From: Bacteroidales bacterium
GTDB lineage: Bacteria > Bacteroidota > Bacteroidia > Bacteroidales > P3
DNA length: 62,779 nucleotides
Assembly: GCA_024685285.1 (NCBI GenBank)
Contig: JAIKVZ010000030.1
Span: 1 to 62,779, forward strand
Direction: 5' to 3'
Part shown: piece after piece, positions 50,891 through 59,406 of the stretch
Numbering within the stretch: position 1 is the stretch's first letter
Layout of the letters: each line of letters opens with the position of its first letter
Position numbers and translations under genes: made by a program
Notes under the pieces: generated by a model
What the model was told of the DNA's origin: nothing
Databases searched by the model: none
The model's input: only the letters and a program-made list of their open reading frames with translations

Positions 50891-51679
50891 CTAAAATTTG
50901 CCTGAGGCTCCGCCACCGCCAAAACTGCCGCCTCCGAAGCCTCCAAAGCCGCCGAAACTACCCGACCCGAATGAACTACCAGAACTAAACGGGCCTCCAA
51001 AGCCGCTTCCGAAGCCGCCCAAATGGGTACCTCCGCTACTGTTGCTGTTGCCCGATGATCCTCCTCCTTTTTTCAGCGACTTGTGAAGTAAGCATATTAT
51101 TACTACCATGACAATCATTGACCCCAAAAGCCCAAACAGCGGAGCCAGATCACGGTTGTCGCTTTTGTATCGTTCATAGTCATATTCGCCCTTAACAACT
51201 GGTTCTATGACATTTAAAGCTTCATCCAAAGCCTCGTAGTACTCACCCTCGGCTAAATGTGGAACCATTTGGTTCTCAATAATTCGTTTGCAGAACACAT
51301 CAGGCAAAGCTCCTTCAAGCCCGTAACCCGTCACAATCACCACATCACCGTCAGGTTCATCTTCAGACTTGCTCTTTATTATAATTACCAGACCGTTGGA
51401 ATACTCTTTCTGTCCCACACCCCACGCTTGGCCAATACGCTGCCCTACGGCCTTAATCTCGTCGCCTCCAAGAGTTGGCGTTATCACAACCAAAATCTGG
51501 TTCGAAGTGCTGTCGTCGAGTGCAACAAGGCGGTTTTCAAGTTTACCGACCTGCTCGGAAGAGAGTATTCCCGAGTAGTCGTTCACTAACCTATTGGTCT
51601 TCGTGGGGGTCCACTCGGCGTGCACTGGCAACACAGCGGCCAGCAGAGCCAGCAGCAGCGCCAAGACTCTGGTTCTCAT
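50891..51679 (-). CDS. TPM domain membrane protein
   Basis: A 262-residue exported membrane protein. Signal (MRTRVLALLLALLAAVLPVHA), then a TPM domain (about 25-160; VNDYSGILSSEQVGKLENRL, GWGVGQKEYSNGLVIII-like segment, TGYGLEGALPDVFCKRII). A single membrane helix (about 178-198) leads to a Gly/Ser/Phe-rich low-complexity tail to the C-terminus. Some TPM proteins show phosphatase activity or help assemble membrane complexes. It follows lemA by 5 bp, the standard LemA-TPM pair. Confidence 0.93.
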   Translation of the reverse strand: MRTRVLALLLALLAAVLPVHAEWTPTKTNRLVNDYSGILSSEQVGKLENRLVALDDSTSNQILVVITPTLGGDEIKAVGQRIGQAWGVGQKEYSNGLVIIIKSKSEDEPDGDVVIVTGYGLEGALPDVFCKRIIENQMVPHLAEGEYYEALDEALNVIEPVVKGEYDYERYKSDNRDLAPLFGLLGSMIVMVVIICLLHKSLKKGGGSSGNSNSSGGTHLGGFGSGFGGPFSSGSSFGSGSFGGFGGFGGGSFGGGGASGKF

Positions 51680-51684
51680 TGTGT

Positions 51685-52281
51685 TTAAAAGTTAAAATTC
51701 ACCTCAACTGGTTCATCAGCACCGGCAGGAGCGGTGAAGTAGCCTTTCTTCTCGAAACCGCATATCGAAGCCACGATATTGTTGGGGAAACGGCGTAGCA
51801 TGGTATTGTACTGTTGCACAGTCTCATTGAACTTGGAGCGCTCAACTGCAATTCGGTTCTCGGTACCCTCAAGCTGGGTCTGCAAGTCGCGGAAGCCCTG
51901 AGTTGCAGTAAGTTCCGGATAGCGCTCAACGGTTATGGTGATGGCTCTCGAGAGGGCTGAAGTCAGCTGGTCTTGAGCGGCCTGGTAGGCCTTGATGCTC
52001 TCCTCAGAGAGGGTCGAGGGGTCGACCGTGGTTTGGCTGGCGTGCGAGCGGGCATCGATAACACCTTGCAGAGTAGCGCGCTCATAGTTGGCAGCCCCCT
52101 GTACAGTGCTTACCAATTGCGGGATAAGATCCATACGGCGTTTGTAGACATTTTCTACCTGAGCCCAAGCCTTCGAGGTGTTCTCCTCATAAGATACCAG
52201 ACGGTTGTTGACACGCACAAACCACAGTGCCAGCAAAGCAACTACGGCCAGCACAATCACAATTACGGAAGTCTTTTTCAT
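51685..52281 (-). CDS. lemA: LemA family protein
   Basis: A 198-residue protein with one N-terminal membrane helix (about 4-24) and a long helical bundle. Typical signature: NTSKAWAQVENVYKRRMDLIPQLVSTVQG, then ERYPELTATQGFRDLQTQLEGTENRIAVERSKFNETVQQYN and the C-terminal RFPNNIVASICGF. Function unknown; the family is linked to envelope stress in some bacteria. The ATG at 52281 gives the usual MKK start. Co-transcribed with the TPM gene. Confidence 0.95.
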   Translation of the reverse strand: MKKTSVIVIVLAVVALLALWFVRVNNRLVSYEENTSKAWAQVENVYKRRMDLIPQLVSTVQGAANYERATLQGVIDARSHASQTTVDPSTLSEESIKAYQAAQDQLTSALSRAITITVERYPELTATQGFRDLQTQLEGTENRIAVERSKFNETVQQYNTMLRRFPNNIVASICGFEKKGYFTAPAGADEPVEVNFNF

Positions 52282-52307
52282 ATTATTTCTATACATAAAA
52301 TTTGTTG

Positions 52308-52315
52308 CAAAAGTA
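52308..52315 (-). promoter_or_regulatory. Promoter -7 box for lemA-TPM
   Basis: Minus-strand TACTTTTG at 52308-52315, 26 bp before the lemA ATG. Confidence 0.5.
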
Positions 52316-52354
52316 CTAAAAAAATCTAATATGAATAAACTTTTTTAAAAAATA

Positions 52355-52386
52355 TTTGCACGATTGAAAATTTTAGCATATCTTTG
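52355..52386 (+). promoter_or_regulatory. Promoter of the 45-codon gene
   Basis: TTTG (52355-52358), 20 bp, TATCTTTG (52379-52386): near-perfect phylum consensus. The leader to the ATG would be about 70 nt. Confidence 0.8.
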
Positions 52387-52465
52387 CAAAACGTTTTCTG
52401 CAACCAGAAATTGCAGGAACACAGTGTAAATCAACAGAATAACAAACAATAAAAACAATACCACC

Positions 52466-52603
52466 ATGGGCATTAATGCAAACAAGAAAGTCAAGAGAAG
52501 CAAGGTGAGAATCAATGTGAACAAAAATTCCACCAACAATTGGGGTATCACCGCCGCTGGTTGGAATGCCGTCCACAAAGCAATCATCAACGCCGAAGAT
52601 TAA
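52466..52603 (+). CDS. Stand-alone 45-residue basic protein
   Basis: An ORF of 45 codons with its own promoter (52355-52386) and terminator (52630-52664). The product starts MGINANKKVKRSKVRINVNK and ends with a more structured half (NNWGITAAGWNAVHKAIINAED). It has nine Lys/Arg and eight Asn, no signal peptide and no membrane helix. The basic N-terminus and small size recall ribosome- or nucleic-acid-binding peptides, but I recognise no family. No Shine-Dalgarno-like site is seen, as is normal here. It lies between divergent lemA and the C25 protease gene. Confidence 0.7.
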   Translation: MGINANKKVKRSKVRINVNKNSTNNWGITAAGWNAVHKAIINAED

Positions 52604-52629
52604 CACCCAACCTACGACTGAGAAAAGTT

Positions 52630-52664
52630 GCCTGCCCCGATACAGTGGCAGGCTTTTCTTTTTA
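52630..52664 (+). terminator. Intrinsic terminator after the 45-codon gene
   Basis: GCCTGCC (52630-52636) / GGCAGGC (52647-52653), extended by AGAAAA/TTTTCT outside a small bulge, then TTTTCTTTTT. Confidence 0.88.
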
Positions 52665-52680
52665 TATAATTACTTTTTTC

Positions 52681-52710
52681 TTGTTGTTTGCATATTTTTT
52701 AGTAATTTTG
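52681..52710 (+). promoter_or_regulatory. Promoter of the C25 protease-DUF4271-hemD operon
   Basis: TTG (52681-52683), 19 bp, TAATTTTG (52703-52710). The box ends 8 bp before the ATG at 52719, so the mRNA leader would be only a few bases. Confidence 0.6.
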
Positions 52711-52718
52711 CACCTGCT

Positions 52719-55700
52719 ATGGCAAAGAAAATATTGCTCACAACGCTACTAGCTTGCATTGCACTGCTTGCTTTTTCTCAAGGCGCAGAGTTCAAGCACA
52801 AAGCCAATATGGTGGAGGTGTCGGCCAGTCTGACCAACTACAAAGTTGCTACAGACAGCGACGGCTATACTACTTTCGAAGCTGCTGGCTGGATTGAACG
52901 GAACCGCATCTATGGTGCTCCCGATTTACCCATAGCAACATATATTCTAAGTCTGCCGAAAGAGGCCTCCTACGAAATTTCAACAATAGAGCAAACGTCA
53001 TGGACAAAAGCACTTACTGCCCCCATAAAACCATCGTTAGGCCCAAACATAAAAGACCACGACCCTCTGCCTGTATCACCACTAAAGGAGTATTATAGCG
53101 ATATTCAGCCAACCAGCCCGGTTTGCATAGAGGAGCTCGGTATACTTGGCAATGAGAAGCTGTTAAAAGTGGTTGTAAAGCCGGTACAGTATCTCCCATC
53201 CAGCAACAGTCTGCTGATTTACAGTTTCATATCCGCACGCATAGCAATACAAACCGATAGCACATCACAGTACCTAACACAAGAGTGCGCTCGATATGTA
53301 ATAGTCACACCTGGCATATTCTTAGAAGCAATACAACCCTTTGCCGAATGGAAACGCCAAGAAGGCTATGAAGTGCATACTATATTGGCAGAGACAACTT
53401 CGGCCAACAGCATAAAAGATATGCTGCAAAACCTTTACAATCAAACAAATCCTCTCACAGCCCCTCTGAAATACATATTGATAGTGGGTGATGTGAATCA
53501 GATTGGCACTTTATTTGGTCGCCACAACCTACCAGGAGATGACCGTCACCACACCGACTTATACTACGGCGAGTTTACAGGTGACTACCTGCCCGAAGTT
53601 ATGGTTGGCCGTCTCTCGGTAACAAGCGTCGATGAGTTGAACGAAGTATTGGCAAAGATACTGTCATATGAGCAGCTAAATATCATAGAACCAGAATATC
53701 TGAATCGTGCCCTCGTGGTGGCTGGCAAAGAGGAACGGCAACCGGCATATACTTCCACCAATGGACAAGTCGATTATGTGAGCCGCGCCATGGCGCAAAA
53801 TAGCATAGACACACTATGCTACTATAACCCCTCTTCAGCCGACCACCGCGATGAAATAATCGGCCATATCAGCAATGGTGCCGGCATAGTGAACTACACT
53901 GCACATTGCTATTTCAACGCTTGGGTTAACCCAACACTCACTGTGGCTCAGACAGACACCTTGACAACAGAACGACCTGGTATATACATAAATAACTGCT
54001 GCTCATCCAACAACTTCTACACAACCTGCTTAGGCGAGGCACTGCTACGCAAGCCACAAGGCGGAGCCGTAGCGGTAATCGGAGCCTCGGAGCTGACACT
54101 TTGGGAGGAAGATTACTACTGGAGCGTCGGGGCGAAGTACCCATTGTCAGAGCATCCCTCTTACAGTTCCTCACAACTCGGCGCATTCGACGCCATGACT
54201 CTCGGCAATACCACTCTCGGAGAGGTACTTATGGCCGGCAACCGTGCCGTAACCCAATCTGGCTCACCCTACGATGCAGTCTACTGGGAGGCTTACAACC
54301 TGCTTGGCGACCCTGCAATGAGACCTTGGTTGGGTACAATACCAAACCTTAACTTAACGCATGAAGACACCGCATTGACAGGTTGTTCTCAATTGACAGT
54401 GAGAGGAACTCCGGGGGCAAGAGTAACATTAATCCAAAACCACAATTTAATGGCAACTTCTGTCATAGCCCCCGACAGCACTGCCATTCTGCATATCGGC
54501 ATGGGTCTACGGCAAGGCAGAGCCACTATAACTGCAACCAAACCCAACTTCCGCCATGTGGCCGACACGCTGACGGTTGTAGCCAATCCCACCGCCATTT
54601 TAGCCATAGACAGTCTTTCTGCAAACGATACCTCCGTAACAATAAGGCTGCGCAATGTCGGCACACGACCGGCTATAGGTCACAGCATAAGCCTTGAGCA
54701 GAACAGCAACGACTCGTTGACAGGCAACATCGCGATACCTGTCACGACAATATTAACCTCTTTGGAGCCCGAAACCGATACAACTATAGAACTGCCGCTA
54801 CAACTCTCATGCACAGACAGCAAATGGACTACTGCCAGCGTGGTACTCGCCGACTCTGCCGGACATCCATACGCCAGCGCTCCGATAGCGGCCATTTCAA
54901 CTTTCCAAGTCCCTGACATGAGGCTCGTTATCCTCACCACCAATGGCGATACGTGCCACAGATTGATGCCTGACAGCACCTACCTGATAGACCTACGCAA
55001 CAACGGCACTATCGGCTCCGTGACTCTCCAGACATCTACCGGTATCGACACCACTATTTACGACCCGACAGCCACTTTGCGCACAATAATTCCTCGAAAT
55101 GCACGTTACTTATATATAAAGGTGGTTCTGAGAAGCGGACGCCACACGTGGTGCGACAGTATGTGGTTTTACACAGGCTCACCTATCGAAGACTTTGAGA
55201 GTGGAACACTAAGCTCCTACCCGTGGCAAAGTCCCACCCCCTACCCTTGGCAACCTTCGGCAACAGGCAACGATCACAACCGGTTCACAGCCTCCTCTGG
55301 CAGCATAGCCAACCGCCAAACCTCAGTACTTCAAATAGCCATTGACGTTATGAGAGCCGACAGCATAGCTTTCCGACACCGTACCTCGTGCCAACAAGGC
55401 GACGCACTGCAATTTATGATAGACGGAGTGCAGGTTGGCAAGTGGGGCGGCGACACTCCATGGCAACGCAGCAGCCACCCCATAAGCGAAGGACGACACT
55501 CCCTGACATGGCGCTACATCAAAGACGAAAGCGGCTCGGCCTTTGACGACTGCGTGTGGATTGACGACGTTGAGTGGCCTCTTATAGCCTGGCATCAACC
55601 ATGCGACACCACACAAGGCTTCACAATAGCGGTACCCGAAACCGCTGCATCAGGGCGGTGGCTCCTGTGGCCCAACCCTACGACCGGAATTATTAACATT

Positions 55701-55886
55701 TCGGTACCCGAAAAGTGCACTATGAGACTGTTGGATCCAACCGGACACACCATCGACACTAAAAAAATAGAAAAAACAGACACACCCACACAATATTTCA
55801 CCCACCATCTACGTTGTGGTATTTATATAGCAGTTTTCAGCACCGAAAGCACTACTGTTATAAGAAAAATAGCCATAGCACGATAG
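52719..55886 (+). CDS. Gingipain-like cysteine protease (peptidase C25) with T9SS sorting domain
   Basis: A 1055-residue secreted protease. The ATG at 52719 starts the signal peptide (MAKKILLTTLLACIALLAFS); in-frame codons upstream lie in the preceding gene. Residues ~25-190 are a C25 propeptide-like domain (YGAPDLPIATYILSLPKE). The catalytic domain (~195-540) has VNYTAHCYFNAW with His396 and IYINNCCSSNNF with Cys427/428. Beta-sandwich domains follow, and residues ~975-1055 form a T9SS CTD (WLLWPNPTTGIINISVP, GIYIAVFS, closing KIAIAR). It should be exported to the surface and matured there. First gene of an operon with DUF4271, hemD, rnpA and yidD; this link to housekeeping genes is odd. Confidence 0.9.
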   Translation: MAKKILLTTLLACIALLAFSQGAEFKHKANMVEVSASLTNYKVATDSDGYTTFEAAGWIERNRIYGAPDLPIATYILSLPKEASYEISTIEQTSWTKALTAPIKPSLGPNIKDHDPLPVSPLKEYYSDIQPTSPVCIEELGILGNEKLLKVVVKPVQYLPSSNSLLIYSFISARIAIQTDSTSQYLTQECARYVIVTPGIFLEAIQPFAEWKRQEGYEVHTILAETTSANSIKDMLQNLYNQTNPLTAPLKYILIVGDVNQIGTLFGRHNLPGDDRHHTDLYYGEFTGDYLPEVMVGRLSVTSVDELNEVLAKILSYEQLNIIEPEYLNRALVVAGKEERQPAYTSTNGQVDYVSRAMAQNSIDTLCYYNPSSADHRDEIIGHISNGAGIVNYTAHCYFNAWVNPTLTVAQTDTLTTERPGIYINNCCSSNNFYTTCLGEALLRKPQGGAVAVIGASELTLWEEDYYWSVGAKYPLSEHPSYSSSQLGAFDAMTLGNTTLGEVLMAGNRAVTQSGSPYDAVYWEAYNLLGDPAMRPWLGTIPNLNLTHEDTALTGCSQLTVRGTPGARVTLIQNHNLMATSVIAPDSTAILHIGMGLRQGRATITATKPNFRHVADTLTVVANPTAILAIDSLSANDTSVTIRLRNVGTRPAIGHSISLEQNSNDSLTGNIAIPVTTILTSLEPETDTTIELPLQLSCTDSKWTTASVVLADSAGHPYASAPIAAISTFQVPDMRLVILTTNGDTCHRLMPDSTYLIDLRNNGTIGSVTLQTSTGIDTTIYDPTATLRTIIPRNARYLYIKVVLRSGRHTWCDSMWFYTGSPIEDFESGTLSSYPWQSPTPYPWQPSATGNDHNRFTASSGSIANRQTSVLQIAIDVMRADSIAFRHRTSCQQGDALQFMIDGVQVGKWGGDTPWQRSSHPISEGRHSLTWRYIKDESGSAFDDCVWIDDVEWPLIAWHQPCDTTQGFTIAVPETAASGRWLLWPNPTTGIINISVPEKCTMRLLDPTGHTIDTKKIEKTDTPTQYFTHHLRCGIYIAVFSTESTTVIRKIAIAR

Positions 55887-55890
55887 GATT

Positions 55891-56748
55891 ATGAATATTG
55901 CCGACACCTCAGCCACCAACGCACCGCTGCCATTTTATGTGGCCGATTCGGCAAGCTACCCACAGCCCTCCACTCCGAACTCACACTACGACTCGATAGC
56001 CGGACTTCTGCTGCTCGAACCCGACAGTACAGCCGACAGTATTACACTGCGCGAAAGCATATTCGTGGGCCACAGTCTGCCACTCAGGCACAGCGACGCC
56101 TTGCCACGCATGGCCAACGAACCTATGGCATGGGTATTCGGAGCTCTGCTGCTGGCCATCGCCGCCGTATGCATCCACTACCGCAACAACCGCATACGTG
56201 TCTCGCACCTCCTGGCCGCCTTGGTGGACCGATCCGCAATGGAACGCATTGTGCGCGACAGCAACCTTATGCGCCACAGCGCCCTCATTCCTGCCACGGT
56301 AACGGTGGCAGGAATGGCAGCACTGGCAGCAACAGTGCTCATGGGCCAGGGTACACAAGCCGCAGGACTGCTAACCTTCGTCACAATTTGGGCAGCTGCT
56401 ACAACATTGCTGTTTCTGCGCAACGGACTATTCCGACTATTGGGCAACACTTTCGACGACCGCGACGCCGTATCGCTATACATAACCAGCAACTACTTCT
56501 ATCATCTGGCCGAAGCCGCCGCTCTGCCATTGCCCATCATGGCTGCCATATACTCACCGGTTGCCAACAACGGAATTTGGGTCGCCACAGGAGTTATCAT
56601 TTCTATTCTATTGATAATGAGACTTGTTCGCGGAATGGGGATAATTTTAACATTTTCAAGATACTCAAAATTCTATTTATTTTACTATCTTTGCAGTCTC
56701 GAAATAGTACCATTAATAGTACTTATTAAGATAATTATAACACTGTAA
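55891..56748 (+). CDS. DUF4271 family membrane protein
   Basis: A 285-residue protein. The first ~75 residues are hydrophilic; then about seven hydrophobic segments (PMAWVFGALLLAIAAVCIHY, LIPATVTVAGMAALAATVLM and others) and the conserved RYSKFYLFYYLCSLEIVPLIVLIKIII at the end, which is diagnostic for DUF4271. The family is Bacteroidota-specific, an inner-membrane protein of unknown function, and usually sits right before hemD as here. It starts 4 bp after the protease gene. Confidence 0.9.
   Translation: MNIADTSATNAPLPFYVADSASYPQPSTPNSHYDSIAGLLLLEPDSTADSITLRESIFVGHSLPLRHSDALPRMANEPMAWVFGALLLAIAAVCIHYRNNRIRVSHLLAALVDRSAMERIVRDSNLMRHSALIPATVTVAGMAALAATVLMGQGTQAAGLLTFVTIWAAATTLLFLRNGLFRLLGNTFDDRDAVSLYITSNYFYHLAEAAALPLPIMAAIYSPVANNGIWVATGVIISILLIMRLVRGMGIILTFSRYSKFYLFYYLCSLEIVPLIVLIKIIITL
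56696..56703 (+). promoter_or_regulatory. Possible internal promoter -7 box before hemD
   Basis: TATCTTTG at 56696-56703 lies inside the end of the DUF4271 gene, 69 bp before the hemD ATG. No clear -33. It could supply hemD, rnpA and yidD independently of the protease gene. Confidence 0.4.
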
Positions 56749-56772
56749 TACAAACATTTGCGCCCTGAAGTA

Positions 56773-57792
56773 ATGAATAGCACGAAAGTAAAAAAAGTGT
56801 TGATTTCGCAACCAGCACCCGCCGATATAGAGAAATCTCCCTACCGCACCCTCGTTAGGAAGTATGAACTTGACCTCACTTTTTTCAAGTTTTTCGAGAT
56901 AGTAGGCATTTCGGCCTCCGATTTCCGCAAATACCGCATACACCTTACCGACTACACCGCTGTTATCTTCAACAGCAAGAACTCAATAGACCACTTCTTC
57001 CGTATGGCCAAAGAGTTGCGCGAAGTGATACCTGAAACCATGAAGTACTTCTGCTCCACCGAGGCCATAGCCCTCTATTTGCAGAACTACATTCAGTACC
57101 GCAAACGCAAGATTTTCTTCGGCAACCAGTATTTCTCTGAGCTCATCGAGATACTGAGCAAACATCGCGACGAGAAATACATCTTCCCCTGCTCTGACGA
57201 GAAGCAGACCGAGTACACCAAAGCCCTCGACAAAGCCAAGTTCAAATACACCAAGGCACCAATGTACACCTCGGCACCCAGAGACTTGACCCGCTTCAAT
57301 TTAGATGAGTACGACATGATAGCCCTCTTCTCGCCAATCGGTGTACGCTCTCTCTACAAGAGTTTCCCCGACATCAAGGAGCGCAACATACTCATAGCAG
57401 CATTCGGAGCCTCCACTCACGCCGCACTCAAAGAGATTGGCATCAAGCCCACCGTTGCCGCACCCACACAGTCGTCGCCCTCTATGGCAATGGCCATTGA
57501 GAACTACATCCAGGGCAAAGCCCAGGACAGCGTGATAACCACCAAGTCCGAAGCTCTCAAGAAGACCTCGCGCACCCAAGTCACCGGCGCCAACCGCAAA
57601 AGCAAACCAGTGATAGCCAACAAGGCCGTCTACAAGCAGCGCATGGAAGAAAAGAAAGCCGAGGCCGCCGCCCGCCGTGCCGAGCGCGCCGCCGAGCGTG
57701 CCGCCAAGGAGGCAAAAGCCGCCAAGGAAGCCAAAGAGGCCGCCGCCAGAGAGGCCAAAGAAGCCAAGAAAGACAAGACCATAAAAAAATGA
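56773..57792 (+). CDS. hemD: Uroporphyrinogen-III synthase
   Basis: A 339-residue protein whose residues 1-250 match the HemD fold of two alpha/beta lobes ([84 protein letters not shown]). It closes the linear tetrapyrrole to uroporphyrinogen III for haem. The last ~80 residues form a Lys/Ala/Glu-rich low-complexity helix unlike the catalytic core. The ATG at 56773 is used; a TTG at 56758 is in frame. It overlaps rnpA by ATGA. Confidence 0.88.
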   Translation: MNSTKVKKVLISQPAPADIEKSPYRTLVRKYELDLTFFKFFEIVGISASDFRKYRIHLTDYTAVIFNSKNSIDHFFRMAKELREVIPETMKYFCSTEAIALYLQNYIQYRKRKIFFGNQYFSELIEILSKHRDEKYIFPCSDEKQTEYTKALDKAKFKYTKAPMYTSAPRDLTRFNLDEYDMIALFSPIGVRSLYKSFPDIKERNILIAAFGASTHAALKEIGIKPTVAAPTQSSPSMAMAIENYIQGKAQDSVITTKSEALKKTSRTQVTGANRKSKPVIANKAVYKQRMEEKKAEAAARRAERAAERAAKEAKAAKEAKEAAAREAKEAKKDKTIKK

Positions 57793-58187
57793 CCTTCGGT
57801 TTAGGCAAACACGAGCGCCTGTGTGCCGGACGCCTCATAGACGCTCTGCACACCGAGGGGCAGCGGCTCAACGTCTACCCCATGGCAGTGCGCTGGATGG
57901 TTTGCCCCGACGAAACCTTCAGTACCCCGGCCCAGGTTATGTTCGTGGCCCCGAAACGCAAACTGCATCATGCCACCGACCGCAACCGCGCCAAGCGCCT
58001 CATGCGCGAATGCTACCGCCTGCGCAAACCAGAGTTGTACCGGTTTCTGACCGCAAACAACATCAAGATAGCTCTCTCACTGAGCTACATGCACAACCAA
58101 CCCATGAGTTACGCCACCCTGAGCGGCAAATTCGACAAAGTTATGGCGCAACTCGAGAAAAGCCTCGTACCGCAATGCACCGACTGA
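57789..58187 (+). CDS. rnpA: Ribonuclease P protein component
   Basis: A 132-residue basic protein that helps RNase P RNA cut tRNA 5' leaders. The N-terminal [22 protein letters not shown], the [29 protein letters not shown] segment with the RNR motif and the C-terminal helix are typical. It overlaps hemD by 4 bp and yidD by 13 bp. rpmH, which often precedes rnpA in other phyla, is not here. Confidence 0.95.
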   Translation: MTFGLGKHERLCAGRLIDALHTEGQRLNVYPMAVRWMVCPDETFSTPAQVMFVAPKRKLHHATDRNRAKRLMRECYRLRKPELYRFLTANNIKIALSLSYMHNQPMSYATLSGKFDKVMAQLEKSLVPQCTD

Positions 58188-58405
58188 GCCGCATAGCCTC
58201 GGCCATCATGCTGGGACTAATCAAGTTCTACCGGCAGTGCATCTCGCCCCTCACCCCGCCGGCCTGCCGCTACACCCCCACCTGCTCACAATACGCCATG
58301 GAGGCCATAACCAAGTACGGTCCGTTGCGCGGCGGATGGCTGGCACTGAAACGCATCCTGCGGTGCAACCCCTTCGGTGGGTCCGGCTACGACCCCGTAC
58401 CATAG
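58175..58405 (+). CDS. yidD: Membrane protein insertion efficiency factor YidD
   Basis: A 76-residue protein; the ATG at 58175 lies within the end of rnpA. The family core is complete: [62 protein letters not shown], with the conserved cysteines. An amphipathic N-terminal helix is expected to sit on the inner membrane near YidC and aid insertion. The rnpA-yidD order is widely conserved. Confidence 0.95.
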   Translation: MHRLSRIASAIMLGLIKFYRQCISPLTPPACRYTPTCSQYAMEAITKYGPLRGGWLALKRILRCNPFGGSGYDPVP

Positions 58406-58472
58406 AACACACTGATTTTCAATCAATTAAATACATACCACCAAACCCGCTGGTTCACAGTACGTTAGATAG

Positions 58473-58516
58473 GTTAGGTTCGGGTTAAGGTCGGGTTGAC
58501 ATCGGGTCAAGGTCGG
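58473..58516 (-). repeat. Intergenic 11-bp tandem repeat array, copy 8 (4 units)
   Basis: On the minus strand: CCGACCTTGAC, CCGATGTCAAC, CCGACCTTAAC, CCGAACCTAAC, CTAT and CTG-N5-CAG. It lies between convergent yidD and the acyl-ACP thioesterase gene. Confidence 0.92.
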
Positions 58517-58592
58517 CACTTGCACACAACAACACGTCCGCCGCCCGAACAAAAGGCGACCATAGCCAGTCTTTCGCTTAATTATCAAGCAA

Positions 58593-59342
58593 TTACACGA
58601 GTATACTACACCGGCACACGTCGGTTTCGTCTCCGGTGGCAGGTTCTACCTTGGCAATGCGCACCCCAATGGTGTCGCCAGCCTCCTCAAGGTAAAAATT
58701 GAGCACGTCGCCGCAATGGCTCTCGGCCATATAGGCGGCATCCAAGCGGCGCACATAGTGCTCGCGGTGCCAGTCGGGACCAAAAAGGTCGAGCGCCATG
58801 CCGATATAGCGCATGGAGTTGATGTGGCCGTTGATGTCGGCGTCGCTGTATCGCGTCTCGACCGAGCGCTCCAAACGGCAATCGGGTCCGAAACGGAACT
58901 TAGTTGGCGGAGCAATGGGGCATTCGAGTTCAGAGTCGACCCACTGCATCATCTCGCCGTTGCGCACCTCGAGTATGTTGGTGGGCTGGCGGGTGGCGGT
59001 GTCAATCATGGCCCAGATAGAGCGGCCATAACCCAGCACATGGTCGCCGGCGGTGACCTTGAAGTTGCGCGAGGTGAAGAACTTCATGGTGTTTTCGACC
59101 CATGTGGTGATTTCAAAAGGCTGTGCCGGACGCGGCATATCGGTCATCTCGAGGGTGAAACGCGAGAGAACCCAAGCCAAGTGACGCGGCATGAGGTAGG
59201 TCATGCCAAAGTTGCGCTCGTTGGCATGCAGGTCGGCAGCATCGAGCATATAGGTACCCATCTGCTGATATGGCAGATATCCCAACATATTGCAGCGAAA
59301 AGCCTCGGCTTTGAAATGGAACACTCCTGACTTTGATTGCAT
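58593..59342 (-). CDS. Acyl-ACP thioesterase
   Basis: A 249-residue double-hotdog enzyme that releases fatty acids from acyl carrier protein. The N-terminal hotdog (1-~140; EITTWVENTMKFFTSRNFKV, GRSIWAMIDTATRQPTNI) and the C-terminal one (~150-249) with the catalytic segment DADINGHINSMRYIGMALD (Asp/Asn/His of FatA/FatB type) are both present. Chain-length preference is unknown. Monocistronic, convergent with yidD. Confidence 0.93.
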   Translation of the reverse strand: MQSKSGVFHFKAEAFRCNMLGYLPYQQMGTYMLDAADLHANERNFGMTYLMPRHLAWVLSRFTLEMTDMPRPAQPFEITTWVENTMKFFTSRNFKVTAGDHVLGYGRSIWAMIDTATRQPTNILEVRNGEMMQWVDSELECPIAPPTKFRFGPDCRLERSVETRYSDADINGHINSMRYIGMALDLFGPDWHREHYVRRLDAAYMAESHCGDVLNFYLEEAGDTIGVRIAKVEPATGDETDVCRCSILV

Positions 59343-59406
59343 TGCTATGGCGGTTGTTGCGGTTTATGACATGGCCGTATGCTGACCTGGCAGCACCTCG
59401 GCGGCT

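Noticed and set aside
52396..52397. The AAATTGCAGG leader of the 45-codon gene as a riboswitch
   Set aside because: About 70 nt of A-rich sequence with only one short TTCTGCA-type inverted pair; no known aptamer pattern is visible.
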